Shown here: in pieces, positions 11,535 through 24,239 of the stretch | Position numbering within the stretch: the stretch's first letter is position 1 | Layout: every line of letters starts with the position of its first letter | Assembly: GCF_019175385.1 (NCBI RefSeq) | Contig: NC_083344.1 | Coordinates: 21,150,380 to 21,214,379 of the forward strand | DNA length: 64,000 bases | From: Lycium barbarum | Taxonomy: Eukaryota; Streptophyta; Magnoliopsida; Solanales; Solanaceae | Direction: 5' to 3' | Program-made: the position numbers and the translations under genes | Notes under the pieces: generated by a model | The model's input: only the letters and a program-made list of their open reading frames with translations | The model's database searches: none | Told to the model about the DNA's origin: nothing

Positions 11535-11557
11535 CGTTATCAGCACAAGACTCTGCC
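11535..11557 (+). other. Probable primer-binding region of Copia element
   Basis: CGTTATCAGCACAAGACTC directly follows the 5' LTR. A stretch of this kind (GTTATCAGCACGA) sits at this place in several plant Copia lineages as I recall them. I cannot name the priming tRNA with certainty. Confidence 0.45.
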
Positions 11558-12245
11558 ACCTCGAGCAAGTACTTTTAATGTAATTAAATCCACAAACCCT
11601 TTACTGGGATAAGGAAGGTTAGGAGTGTTTTATGTTTCTTGTCTTTTGCTACTAATAATATCAACTTTATTGGGTTCATCGAATTCGAGGGAACCTAATT
11701 GGTTTTGGACCATTTATGCCTAAATTTGTTCCTGAAGACAAAATCGTTAAGAGGGATTATGATGTTAATTTTATATCCCTTAATGGCTAAATGAGAGTTT
11801 ACAAGAAATATATGGTCACCAGAAGTGACAATATTTCCTATGCTTTGTTGTGGCTAAATTTATTTACGATTATAATTAACCACCGGAAGTGCTAATAGTT
11901 TTATAGGCTTGTTGTGATTATAACTGAAAATATGTTAGAGAAAGATTCTCTATATTATATGTACGCCTCGATTTACTCCTGAAATAGCCATATTTTAAAA
12001 GAGGCTTTAAGCTATTATAATTTGATATGATTAAGGCACGTTCACATGATTATATATGTTTCATTCTCGAAGAGTGGAAACTTTTGATAAATCTTACAAA
12101 TACTGATTCATTCCCTGATGTGAATGTGGGAGGATGTAGTAAAGCTTATAACTACGAACGTCCGTTGTGAAGTTACAACGACTCATCTCTAGAAGAGATA
12201 AAATAATTGAGAAAAAATATATTCTAAATATTCTATGTTTTATTC

Positions 12246-12600
12246 CCGAAGTAATAAACTCAGAAATCTGCTCCCGAAGTAGCAAATTTTGGACTTTACT
12301 TCTGAAGTAGTAAAACTTTAAACTTACTCTTGAAGTAGTAAATCTGAAATATACGCTTGAAGTAGTTACTCTGAAATTTACTCCCGAAGTAGTAAGAAAT
12401 TGAATTTACTGAAGAAGGAGTAAAATTCTAAAGTTTACTCCCGAAGTAGCAGCCGAAGTAGTAGAACTTTAATATATAGACTTTGAACTTTACTTCTGAA
12501 GCAGTAAGACATTGGACTTTACTCCTGAAGTGGTAAGGATTTGAATTTTACTCCCAAAGAAGTTTAACTTTGAAATTTGCTCATGAAGTAATAGTCAGTG
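12246..12600 (+). repeat. 28-bp minisatellite in Copia internal region
   Basis: A GAAGTAGTAA core recurs about 13 times. The first six copies (12248, 12276, 12304, 12332, 12359, 12386) are spaced 27-28 bp; later copies are less regular. The period is not a multiple of three, so it is unlikely to encode a repeated peptide. Confidence 0.75.
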
Positions 12601-13239
12601 AATAAAAAATCATGTAACAGTAGTTGTTTACATGAGTACTAGTTTTTCAATTGATATTAAGTAGTCTAGATCTAATCATATTATTATAGTTCTTAATAAT
12701 AATAAAATATTAATCATTCCATTTTGATTAAATAATGTTTCAATATTGGTGTTAGTTTGCTTATTTACTGAATAAATTTAGTTTGCTTAGTTACTGAATA
12801 AAAGAATTATGATGCTCACAAGCCCTTAGCTATCTATTGCTTGACGGGCAATTCACAGAATTGCCCTTCTTTTGGGGTGGTCTTTAAATTTTGCCCTTCG
12901 CTAAATCCCATGGGTTTCAGGTTCGAACCCCCACACAGTCAAAATTTTAAAAAAAAAATCGCAAGGCAAAGTTTAAATTTCGCTATGCCCCCATCGGCAT
13001 ACACTTGTGAAGGAATTAGCAAAGTTATGCCGGACCCGACATACTTATGCCTTATGGCAGACTTGGCATAAGTATGTCGGTTCCGGCATAACTTTGATAA
13101 TTCCTTCACAAGTTTATGCTGGATCCGGCATAAAAGTTTGTCCATTAAAAGTTTGCCCCCATCGGCATAAACTTGTTAAGGATTTACCAAACTTATGCCG
13201 ATGGGGGCATACTTATGCCTTATGGGCAAACTTTGCCTT

Positions 13240-13950
13240 GAAGCATATATATGTATTTTTTCAAGCATATATACCAAAGTTACATGGAAAAGTATTATGC
13301 TGCAACCAAATGTCCATCCCATATACAAATTCACACTTTGGCTGGCAATACACGGTAGATTAGCAACTGTTGATAGACTTCACAAATTTGGCATTCAAGT
13401 GCCACCTGATTGCATCTTCTGTGGGCAGACCCAAGAAACATTTTCCCATCTTTATTTTGAATGCTCCATCACAAAAGGGCTGTGGTACAGATTGTTGGTA
13501 TGGCTGGGGTACACTAGAAGAATAGGGGGCTGACAAGATGAAATCAAATGGATCTCACACATTGCTAGACACAAATCAGGCCACTGCTCCATTACTTGCT
13601 GCATTTTTGGTATGCTAGTGGCATTGGTTTGGAGAGAAAGGAACCTACTCAGATTTCAAAACACTCAGTTTCTTCCTGATAGACTCTGCAGAGAGATTGC
13701 ACAACATATTCACATCCAAGGCAGGAACAACTTCAAATGGCAGAGAGCTCTTGCTGCTATGAATTGCTATTCCTAGCTAGTAGTTGATTGAAACTGGCTG
13801 TTGTTTTTTTAATGTAATAGTTGCTCCTAGTTTGACTTATACAAGTTAGTGAGTAGGAATTTTACCATGTATAGTTGAAGGTCAGCTTCAACTTTGTGCT
13901 GTACAAGTTTTTTGGATGGAATAAAATAGACTTTCAACCAAAAAAAAAAA
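13240..13950 (+). mobile_element. 5'-truncated LINE (L1-type) inserted in the foldback element
   Basis: The block ends in an A tract (13940-13950) preceded by a 3' UTR with AATAAAATAG. It encodes only the C-terminal end of a LINE ORF2. TTTGCCTT occurs just before (13232-13239) and just after (13952-13959) and may be the target duplication, but the surrounding sequence is itself repetitive. Confidence 0.7.
13258..13776 (+). pseudogene. LINE ORF2 C terminus with zf-RVT domain
   Basis: One frame runs from about 13258 to TAG at 13774-13776, broken only by TGA at 13531-13533. It reads HPIYKFTLWLAIHGRLATVD, then CIFCGQTQETFSHLYFEC. That is the reverse-transcriptase zinc-binding domain (zf-RVT) found at the C-terminal end of plant L1 ORF2, with the C-X2-C and H-X4-C ligands visible. 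A helix-rich tail follows. The reverse transcriptase and endonuclease domains are absent because the copy is 5'-truncated. The TGA probably replaces a Trp or other codon in an otherwise open frame. Confidence 0.75.
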
Positions 13951-15299
13951 GTTTGCCTTATAAGGCAAAGTTTAAATTTTGTATGCCCCCTCCGGCAGAC
14001 TTTTAGTTATGTTTAACTAAAAGTCTGCCGGAGGGGGAAGACTTTGCCTTGAGGGGCAGACTTTTAGTTATGCCGGATCCGGCATAACTTTAACTTTTTC
14101 TTAAAGATTGTATGCTGGATTTGGCATACACTCCCCAGTCCTGCCTTGCGAAATTATTTTTTTATTTTATGCCTGAGCGGGGGTTCGAACCCAGAACTTC
14201 ATGTATTCGCTCATCTTTCCAAGCAAAGGGCAAAATTTAAAGACCACAACTATGAAGGGCAAAATTTAAAGACCACAAATTTGAGGGGCAAAATTTAAAG
14301 ACCACCCCAAACGAAGGGCAATCCGTGCAAAAAAATGTTGCTTGACTTGGCGATATATATGTGGTCATAATATTATTCTGCTCGATTCTTTGTCAAAAAA
14401 AAAAAGAAAAAAAAAGAAAAAAAAAGAAGCATATTAGGTTTATATGTTCCCACTAATTGGTGGCTTCTTGAGAAAAGACAAACAGAAATAGATGTATGGT
14501 TGCAATCATCCGTGCTATTCTCCTAAGCCTAGCTTTTGAAAAATAATTACCACTCCATTTAGTGTTTCTTACCATATTCTTATCTATTTTGACCAAGATG
14601 GGTACGCTACTATTTGACGTAAAAACAAACACTTGAAAACCAATCAATCTAAGCATAGCCGTGAAAGTGTCCGTCACTTTGGTAAATTGCTTAGCAAAAT
14701 ATAACTATTAATTTATTGTATTACTTAGTTTTCACTTTGTATTTTCTGACAGTAGTAATCATGACACCAGCAATGTCTAATTAAAATTTCTTTTATGATA
14801 CCTGTAGTATTTATACTTCACAAAGTTAATGACCAGGGGCTCCGGAAGAGCTAACTATTTATCTAGATGATCATGACACTAGTAGTTTCCAAACAATATG
14901 TGATTATTGAGAATAAATTAAAGGCTTCTGAAGAGCTTATATACTATTATGTCAGCAGTTCTAGATTGTAATATACAAAGTTGTTATGATCGGAACACAA
15001 GTTGTAGTAAACCCAAAGTTTACTAAAGTTAATGGCTATCATATTGAAGTTATAAACGATTGGAGGATTAAATATCTTCAACATTACAGTGGGTAAGAAA
15101 TATGTATGTGAATGGTTACCCTCTTTATTCTCCAAATTGTACTACACAAATATAAGCATGATAAAATCAAATGTCAAGGTAAACCAGAAGTTTATTCGTA
15201 CAAAAAAAAAAAAAAATTCATGTCATAGTTGACCAGAAGTTTATTAAAACAAATAACACATGTCATGGAAAACTTGAAGTTTACTAGTATAAAGAATTT

Positions 15300-17880
15300 T
15301 ATTAGTCGACATGAGCGATTGGGCCATTCTAAATCAAATATGATATGCAGATTGAGTATTTGACATATATTGAAGAACAAGAACATTCTTCAAGAATATA
15401 TTTTTGTTGCTTGTTCTCATGATAAATTGATATACTGGCTAATGTTGAGATTGAATTCTCTAAATTCTGGAAAATATACATTTTTTTGCACGGATTGCCC
15501 TTCTTTTGGGGTGGTTTTTAAGTTTTTCCCTTCGCTTAAAAAAGTAGCTGAAATACTGAGGTTCTGGGCTCGAACCCCTGCTCAGGCATAAAAATAAAAA
15601 TAATTTCGCAAGGCAATATTTGGGAAAAGTATGCCTTATGCGGCATAGGTTTCCTTAAGGCATAATTAAAAGTTTGCCTTATAAGGCAACCTATGTCAGA
15701 TACGACATAACTTTAGTTATGCCTAAGATAACCTATGCCGTCTCCAGCATAGGTTGCCTTAAGGCATAACTAAAAGTCTGCCTTATAAGGCAACCTCTGT
15801 CAGATCCTGCAGAACTTTAGTTATGCCTTAAGGCAACCTATGCTGCATAAGGCATACTTTTTCAAAAGCCTTGCCTTGCGATTTTTTATTTTTATGCCTG
15901 AGCCGAAGTTCGAACCCAGAACCTCGGTATTTTCGGCCACCTTTTCACGCAAAGGGCAAAACTTAAAGACCACCAATTTGAGGGGAAAAAAAATAAAAGA
16001 CCACCCCAAATAAGGGACATTTGTGCGAATTGCCCAAAAATATAAAAGGTGACTATGGGCCCGTTCACCTGTTATCTGATGACTTAAATAGATGCATCGA
16101 TGAGACGGTCACATATGCGTTTATTGTCAACCCGCAGTTTGACATATGCAAAGTTATTTGATCAAAATAATTGAGTTGAGAGCACAGTTTTCAGATTATG
16201 TAATCAAGATAATTCATCTTGTTAATGTTGGTTTATATCCAAGCTGGTTTGCTGTTGAATGCCTCCGATAAATAGCTAAACCATTGCTTATGAGAACAAA
16301 GCTTCATATGTTGATCTGAAATATGATATGCATACAACAACACTTGTATGCTTCAGAACAATAAACTATGATAAATTCTGCCCTCACAATTGGTTGGTCA
16401 GGAACCAAATATTTTCATCTAACAGTTTTTTACGGGTGGTATATGATTAATTAGTCTACCATGATGCACATCGATGGATTCCCCCAAAAAGATGGGATAT
16501 ATGTTAGCTTTTCTAACATAAGGGGGAGAGAATAAGCAGCTATGAAATATGTTGTAGTTATCATTAGTACGATCCTCATTGAAAGATAATTCAAGTCAAA
16601 TGCTAAAGCATTTGCTGACCTAAAACTAATTTCATATTTCAGCTACAAAATGCTTTTATTAAAATTAATGTCCTTGAAGGACAAAGTTTACAAAATGCAT
16701 GAAGCGTGGTAGACCAATCAGTTCCAAATGGAATAATCCTACTAAAAAAAAAAAAAGAGGACCAAATGATAAAAATGGTCATAATAAGGAGGAATTGTGC
16801 TCTTGAAGAGCTTACGACATAACACTTCACGAAACCTCATGAGAGGTTTAGGTACCTAAAAATAATGAAACTGATGAGATCTCAATAACTTATGTCGCAT
16901 TGTGAACCGATGCAAATGATATATCGTCGACGATATCTTTAATACAATATAGCGCACAATATTGTAATAAGTTGTGAGGATTTCAATTTTACGTCTGTTA
17001 AAGCATGCTGACGTAGAAATTATTATCAAGTGAAATGACGCATCTTGATAAGCGTAAGTTTATTGGACCTGCAGTCCAGACACCAAATAATGTCACACAT
17101 TTAAATATTAATGGATATTGTCACTTGACACAATTTAGATGGAAATTCTTGAAGAATTTTAAATGCCAGCATATACAAAATCTAGAAATTTGTTCATAAT
17201 TCTTATACTATATGAATTAAATCAAGCAAGGTGAATGCGAATTAATCATCTTAATGAATATTCATTGACTAAGGGTTTATTTATCCTTATGTTTTTATGA
17301 AAATCAGAATCTATCATATTGTTGTGCAAGTTGATGACTTGTATATTATTGAAATCTCTTGAAAAGTTGCAAAAGTAATAGATTATTTGTTGAAAGAAGT
17401 TGAAATGAGAAACTTGCGGCATTCTTTGATCCTGAAGTCCCATAGCTTTATGCAGTTGATGCATTTATATATTTTGCTATGACTATGAGGGATTATAGTC
17501 CTGCGATGTTGTTCTATATGACAGTCAAATCAAATAAATATAACATCTGTTTATAAAGCAAGTTAGGAATACACTTGTAGTGAATCCAACAATATTATAT
17601 GCCGATGCAACTTTATCCAAAGACTGAAGATGCAGCAACATAACATAGCCAAACTAAAGAGAGGATTCATAAAAGTTCAAAGCATATTTTACCAAAGTTG
17701 TTCTTCACACAAGATATCCAAAAGAATGGTGATATCAACGTGCAACAGATTCTTTCAAGTGATAATATGGGTTATATGTTCACCAAGTCTCTACCAACTG
17801 CAACTTTTGAGAAGATGGTGCACAAGATTGAGATGCGAAAATTCAAGTTTTGGATTGATGTTCTCATTAGGGAGAGTTAA
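15300..17880 (+). pseudogene. Copia pol remnant: GAG-pre-integrase, INT, RT, RNase H
   Basis: Scattered frames read a Copia polyprotein in order. Near 15310 HERLGHSKSNMICRL is the GAG-pre-integrase histidine motif, followed by NILQEYIFVACSHDKL to about 15430. After the inserted foldback element, 16046-16700 recalls integrase (GPVHLLSDDLN, later NAKAFADLK). 16990-17420 recalls reverse transcriptase, with IGPAVQTPNNVTHL and a decayed VQVDDLYII in place of the usual YVDD. 17694-17880 is the RNase H tail, with FFTQDIQKNGDINVQQ and SSDNMGYMFTKSLPT. Frameshifts and stops are frequent, so no product is expected. Confidence 0.75.
15479..16035. mobile_element. MULE-like foldback element, copy 2
   Basis: Same family as 12846-14337. 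The ends carry GATTGCCCTTCTTTTGGGG and the complement of GGGCAATTCGCACAAATG. Eight of nine flanking bases match (GAAAATATA at 15470-15478, AAAAATATA at 16036-16044), which fits an aged 9-bp duplication. The interior consists of GCCTTAAGGC and GCATAAC-type inverted motifs. It interrupts the Copia integrase region. Confidence 0.7.
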
Positions 17881-18080
17881 TACGCACTGTACTCTTTTTC
17901 CCTCAACCAAGGGTTTTTCCCAATTGGGTTTTTCCGGTAAGGTTTTTAATGAGGCAGCCAAAATGTGTATTATTAGAAATGTATACTCTTTTTCCTTCAC
18001 TAGAATTTTTCCCACTGGGTTTTTTTCTAGTAAGGTTTTAATGAGGCACATTATCTATCAAACAGACATCCAAGGATGAG

Positions 18081-18281
18081 TGTTATAAATATTATCGTAT
18101 ATTGTGGATGTCTATCTTTAGGAGAAAAGTTAGGGCTAGTAACTTTGGGACCAAGTCAATTTTATATTATAAATGGAGATGTTCCCTTCATTATATTTCA
18201 TCCCTTAAGAGAAATAAAGTATTCTCCTCTCTTCTCTCTTTCTCTACAATATTCTTCTTCTTACTTTATTATTTTATAACA
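18081..18281 (+). repeat. 3' LTR of Copia element
   Basis: Begins TGTTATAAATATTATCG and ends TTATAACA, followed by the duplication CAAAC. It is near-identical to the left LTR; the few differences indicate a moderately old insertion. Confidence 0.85.
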
Positions 18282-18894
18282 CAAACTAATTATTTCAACA
18301 GTAGTATCCAAAATAATTATTTAAATAATTACTCCAATATTACCAACTATATAACAATTTCCCACTAGTTTGTAATACTACTCGTAATATCATACATAAT
18401 AGAAAGTATCTCATAGGTTTGAACATTCTAGTAGTGTAAATATTTTAACGTTTAGACGAAGTTATTGGTATTACTAAGAATTGAATGATAACTCCCTTGT
18501 GCCTAAACCGATAATATCATGCACAATCGCTTTAAGTCACTGTTCGCTCAAGCACTTAAAGACCATGCGCGAATCCCAATTTATGAATACTTACAAGAGC
18601 AAACCTTAAGAACTCTTGCTAAAGCGGCACCACTCCTGTATTCATATATCTAAAAGTGTTTTTATCTCCCTGTTACTCCAGACACTTGACACATCATTAA
18701 GAGATCCTGCTCATCCTCTCCCTGTAACAGTACACACTGATTATCCTGGGACAAGGCTTAAATATTTGATGCTTCTTCCAGTGCTCAAAATGACATTAAC
18801 AAATTACTTTACCCATTGAACCTTTATTTTTAGTTTTGCTAACTCAAGGTTGGGTTCCCTCTATTAATGTACTTATAGTTAAGGTTTTAACTCC
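18282..18894. other. Probable 3' LTR or tail of minus-strand Copia
   Basis: No gene is visible. This lies directly downstream, in minus-strand sense, of the RNase H end of the minus-strand Copia remnant, so it should contain its 3' LTR. The partner LTR would lie beyond the right window edge, so the LTR limits cannot be set here. Confidence 0.35.
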
Positions 18895-20857
18895 ATCCCA
18901 CTAGATGATGTTGTAGTAGCATCTCTAGGAAATGCTTTTGTAAGCAGATCCCGTAAATTCTCGCAAGACTTAACATAGATAATTGTCTATAAGCAATTAT
19001 TTCAAATAGGCATGTATATGTCTAGACTTTCTATTGTCTATTTTATTATGAGCAACACTCAACGTTGCCTCATTATCACAATACATGGGAATGGCTTGCG
19101 TCGGTTGTGGCTACAACTTTATATCCAATAACACGTTTCTCAGCCATTCTGCTTCTTTTCCAACAACTACTAATACTAAAAATTATGATTTCATTGTAGA
19201 ATATGTAATACAAGTCTGCTTCTTTGATGGTCAACTTATAGCACCTCCACCCAATGTAAAAATTCATCCCGATTTGAGTTTTTTTTTTTTTTTTTTTTAT
19301 CATTATCATTGTTTTATCCAACTAGCAACAGAGAATCATTCTAATGTGCTAGGAAAATCATTGTAACATAATCCAACATTCTTTGTTTTCTTTAAATAAC
19401 CATGCACTCTGGAAATAGCTTCCTAATGTTTAAGGCTTGGTTTACTTGTATATCTTGAAAGTAGCCAAACTGCATGTGCTACATCCGGTCATGTGCTATG
19501 TGCTGCATACGTAACATTTCCAATAGCACTAGCATATTCCAATTGAACTACTATCCTTCCAAAATTTCCAGTCAACTTTATATTTTGAATCTAAAGGAGT
19601 TTTAAACTCTTTGATTGCCAAGTGACTAAATTTCAGAATCATATTTTATATGTAATGGGATTGATTTAAGGAATTACCTTTGTCACTTCTATTGATCTTA
19701 ATTCCAAGAATGGTGTCAACTTCATTAAGATCTTTCATTTTAAAGATTGAATTGATATACTTTATAGTATCATTAACTCCAAGCATATTTGTACCAAAAA
19801 TCAATAAGTCATTCATATAGAGACTTATAATGCCACCATAGTCTTTCGTAAACTTAGAATAAATGCATTTATCAACTTTATTGTATACAAATTCATATGA
19901 TAAAATGACATTATCAAATTTCTCATGCCACTACTTTGGAGCTTGCTTTAATCCATAAAGGGATTTTACTAATTTGCAAACTTTATTCTCATTTCAAGGA
20001 AGAACAAATCCCTCTGGTTGTTCCATATATATTTCTTCACACGAATTGTCACTCAAGAAGTTCGTTTTCACATCCATTTGATGCACACTATTTATATATA
20101 TAGGCCAAAGTCAAAACTACTCTTATGGATGTTATTCGTGCAATAGGAGCATATGTATCAAAATAATCAATACTTCTTTATGTGTAAAATATTTAGCAAC
20201 CAACTTTTACTTAAAAGGTTTGTCCACGACATTTGTATCATATTTTCTTCTAAATACCATTTACAATCTATAGGTTTAGAACGAATAGGAAGATGTGCTA
20301 TTATCCAAGTATTGTTGGATAATATGGAATCCATTTCATCATTTATTTCTTCTTTCCAAGCTGCATCCCTCAAAGACATTGCTTCTTTAAAAATTCTTGG
20401 ATCACTTTCAGTATTTAATAAAATGGGCATACATTGATGTACTTTGCTCCTACTCCCTTCTACAAGAAATACAATTTCTTGTGAAGAAATAAAGTCGGAG
20501 TCTAGATATTTTTCTTTTCTCACTCGTTGACACCTCAAAGATAACTTCAGGCTGAGTATCATCTACTCTTTTCTTATTTATTATTTCAAATTTACTTTGA
20601 GTAGGGGAATTTGTACGTTGCTCTTTTGCGGAATAAACACTAGAATTATATAGAAATTTATTTTCTAAAAATTCCGCATGCACCAATTCTATAATAACAT
20701 TTTTCTCCACATTAAAAAATCTCTATGATTTTGAGTTTTATGCATAACCAACAAATATGCTCTTAGTACCTCTTGGACCGAACTTCAATCTTTGAGGGCC
20801 AGGACACTTATAAAAGGCTAAGCATCCTCGCACTTTCAAATAATTGAAGTTGGGTTT
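18895..20857 (-). pseudogene. Minus-strand Copia pol remnant: RT and RNase H
   Basis: Read on the minus strand from high to low coordinate, the opening of reverse transcriptase appears at about 20440-20270 (AMSLRDAAWKEEINDEMDSI, then NNTWI and KPIDCKW). Decayed RT follows (QMDVKTAFLN-like and YGLKQAP-like traces near 20090-19920). The RNase H end is at about 19170-18900 (GKEAEWLRN-like, MYCDNEATLSVAHNKIDNRK, SRDATTTSSSGM). Many frameshifts are present. The upstream pieces of the same type of polyprotein are at 30349-30560 and 62005-64000, so I infer that one element was split by later insertions. Confidence 0.75.
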
Positions 20858-20862
20858 TCTAC

Positions 20863-23800
20863 TGTCACGACCCAGCCCCGTGGGCCGCGACTGGTGTCCT
20901 TCTGGGACACCCCAAACGAACTCACACCCAGACCATCGTAATCAGACTCGTCCAAACTCAACGTACGTTATTCGAACTCATCATCGTAATCCGACATCTA
21001 CCGAACACTTATCCTAAGCAGTCGCCCGTACAGATCAGACAAATCACAAATCAGAAGGAAGGCGGAATGTACATCGCCAAATTTCACACACACACATCAG
21101 AAGGGTGGCGGAATGCACATCGCCCCCAAATGCATACACATACATACAAACTCAGAGGCCGACTTGGCCATAGTAGCGTACGGGCCACTTAAGATCGTAA
21201 AACAGACTCACATGCAAACACACCGGACCCACGACCCACAAATCTGACTACAGGCCTCTAGACAAAACAGAACATAAGAACATAGGACGGGACAGGGCCC
21301 CGCCGTACCCACTCATCCAAATATACAGAATACAGACACAACAAAAGATATGTACCAAAGTAGGCTCCGGATCAAAGGGGAGCTCTCCAACACAGCAGAA
21401 TGAGTAGCCTAAACTGGAGGACCACCCAAACGAGCTTCTGTACCTGCGGGCATGAAACACAGCCCCCGAAGAAACGGGGGTCAGTACGGGAGAAGTACTG
21501 AGTATGTAAAGCAGAAGGTACAGAAATCACAAACACAGCTGGAGTCAGAAAGAACCAACACACCAACATCGCAAACAAAGCAAACCTGTGCGGGAGGCGA
21601 ACGTACAAATGCAAATAAAATCATGTATAGGGTTTAGGAACGTGGTCACCCCCCGACGCTGGTGCCACAACACATCATAACTCCAGAAGGTTTCAAATCT
21701 CCGTACAATCTCCAGACACATCATATCACACACACATCATATCATCAGAACGTATCAAATGCCATATCACATCATAACTCCATAAACGGTAACCGGCCCT
21801 ATGGCGAGGCCTCAGAAACCGTAACACATCATAACTCCCGAATATATTATAGTGCGCACGATCACAAAGTCGGCCCGGGTACCGACGAACGAAATCATAG
21901 CAGACAGCACGAACAGAGTAGTGCAGAAATCATATGCATATCAAAAATAATTTGTCGGACTTAACATATAGTTTACGTAGAGGTATGTACTGACGCCCGA
22001 AGGATCGGAGTAGGAATCAGACTGATCAAAGTATGCGTATAAAAGTTACGAAGTTCCAAACTGCCAAATTCGCAAGAAAACTGTTCATAAGTCATTTTCC
22101 GAAAATCTCACATCATTCAAAGTATAGAACGTACATTAATGGCATAGGAAGTTTCAAACACATCCTTGGGTCCTAAACAGACGGTTGCGGATCATAACGG
22201 ACACAAACGAATCAAACAAACCGAATAAGGGGAGCCTCGGGGCTCGCGGGCCCACCTCGAGTCAAATTGAGGTGGCGGACACAAATCACAGACTTTCGGC
22301 TCCATAGAGCCATCTACAAAAGTTTCGAAGAGTTTCGGACACAACAGCACAAGTTATGGAGGTACGAACATTCTTTTAACCAAATGTGACAAAGAGGGTT
22401 CAATCGCGCTGAGTGAATAGTGCTCGAACTTGAACCTCGATTTCCAAGAGTAGGATTATTCCTGAGGGGCCGATCTTAACCTAGTATGTCTAGGACATGC
22501 CAAAAGAATGATAGGTAGGCTTTACATACCTGGTTGGCGCCTTACGCTCCTCAAATCGCAATTCCCGTTTCGTCCAGAAACTGCAAATGGTCACTTTTAC
22601 CAGTTACTATTCATGAGAATTAACATTTTAGTCTTTGGGCTATATTTGGCTACCGAAATTTCGGCAGCACTTCCCCTATAAATCTAACACCCCCGAGACT
22701 TAGCTCGGCTCAAAATATAACAACATCAACAGCCCAAACATCAATACACAATACGAATCACAATCAAACACACTAACTTCACAATTGCACCTCATTCCAT
22801 AAGTTGGTAATCCTATTTCCAAACTTCACAATTTCAACTCATATCCACATTATTGTATTCATTCATTCAAGATTATTCCACTACATAACAAACAAGTTCC
22901 AAATCACATACAAACATCCCCAAAATTCACTACTTTCCAATTTTCATTCAAAACACCAAAAGTTACGACGAACGTTCTAACTTGCGTTGTTTCATTCCAA
23001 ACTCATTATCATCAACCATAAATCATGTTCAAAGTCTTTAGTATCATAAATATACTATGATATACACAAATATACCAAGGGTATACACTTTCCGATAACG
23101 TCAAAAATTATTTTCTAATACCAACTCACTTCCTTAATCAATCATTTACAACATAATGACCACAACAACACGTTATTCAAACTAAACAAGCTCAAATTCT
23201 TAGGCCTTTCACCTCCCTCACTTTCGGCCAAACACACCCTTTATACACACACACACCATGCACAAACACAACACCATTCCAAAATCTTCATGCTAATTCA
23301 ATCACTAACACATATGTATCCCTTTCATAACATAAAAACATTGAAATCTTACCTCTTTCTTTAAATTCCGATTCGCCGCAAACGTCGTCCTCTCGTCAAA
23401 CTAATTGTACCACCACGAAGAGCACCTCGAACTCATCAATTATTCCAAAAGAGACTAGGTGATTGGATTAGAAACAAGGCACGAAAATTTTTCTTTTTTT
23501 TTTTTTCTCTTTGGCCGAGAGCACCTATCTTGGTGTTCTTGAATTTTTTTTTTGTTTTGATCTTGATAAGGTTAAGTCCATATCATATATATCCACTACT
23601 AAGTGTCATGTGCATAGCACATGACATTTAAAGATGGGCTTGGGCCAACCAAGTGGCCGGCCACCCCACAAAATCTTGGGCCCAATTTCTTTGTTCAATT
23701 TCTTGGCCCAATTCATAAAACGTCCCGTTTTGTAATTCCCGAAACTAATTTCTAAAATTCCGAATTTACCCTCGGCCTTCCCCGAGGTCTTGACATCAAT

Positions 23801-23910
23801 GATTTCATGATCAATATGAGCATACCAACTTGAATCAAATTATTTCCTCAACACACACAAGTCTTATTTATTTCTCGATTTCCCGTTATACGAAAATACG
23901 GGACATAACA
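20863..23910 (-). repeat. 3' LTR of TR-GAG copy 1 (left end)
   Basis: In plus-strand view it runs from TGTCACGACCCAGCC to ACGGGACATAACA. It is near-identical to 27295-30343. Small open frames inside it recur in the other LTRs only because the LTRs are copies of each other. Confidence 0.9.
21463..21480 (-). other. LTR stem-loop, C5G/CG5 with 6-nt loop
   Basis: The minus strand reads CCCCCG-TTTCTT-CGGGGG, a perfect 6-bp stem. The same structure is at 27895-27912 in the other LTR and at the matching position in the LTRs of the other Gypsy families here. Confidence 0.6.
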
Positions 23911-23927
23911 TTCTCCCCCCCTTAAGA
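23911..23927 (-). other. Polypurine tract of TR-GAG copy 1
   Basis: Minus strand TTCTTAAGGGGGGGAGAA directly abuts the 3' LTR, the expected place for the plus-strand primer. Confidence 0.75.
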
Positions 23928-24239
23928 ACATTCGTCCTCGAATGTTGAATCGACCTCAAGGGTGTCGTACTACTCCGGGAGGGTTCTCTTGATAGGTCCT
24001 TTATTGATTTCTCCGACATGTCTTCTTTACCAATACTAGGGTAGATTTTTCACATCACTGACCCAAATACCTTCATAATACATTTTCTCATACTCTACGT
24101 AATCACCGAACTCTGCACTATATTCTCGTAAGGGACGGACGCTTCCCAGACATCATCGTCAATATCATCTTCTTTTCACACTCCTGAGTTTCCTTACCAC
24201 ATCGTCGTAATCTCACTTTACTTCATATCAGACACTTCA

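Larger units (their letters stand above)
12846..14337. mobile_element. MULE-like foldback element, copy 1, carrying a LINE
   Basis: A perfect 9-bp duplication TTGCTTGAC flanks the element (12837-12845, 14338-14346). The ends are inverted: GAATTGCCCTTCTTTTGGGG on the left pairs with the right end through ACCCCAAACGAAGGGCAAT. The interior is full of short palindromes around ATGCCGG and CCGGCAT and of GCCTTATAAGGC. GGTTCGAACC lies near both ends (12920, 14181). A 5'-truncated LINE sits at 13240-13950. No transposase is present. Two relatives lie at 15479-16035 and 63114-63790. Confidence 0.75.
11336..18281 (+). mobile_element. Ty1/Copia element, decayed, with nested insertions
   Basis: Two ~200-bp LTRs (11336-11534 and 18081-18281) are flanked by the 5-bp duplication CAAAC (11331-11335, 18282-18286). 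Remnants of GAG-pre-integrase, integrase, reverse transcriptase and RNase H follow in Copia order. Without its two inserted MULE-type elements (12846-14337 and 15479-16035) the element would be about 4.9 kb, a normal Copia size. The reading frame is broken in many places, so it is inactive. Confidence 0.85.

Noticed and set aside
17791..18051. Minus-strand 86-codon frame at the end of the Copia element
   Set aside because: It overlaps the plus-strand RNase H tail and polypurine region and consists of the complement of the repeated CCCACTGGGTTTTT-type segments.
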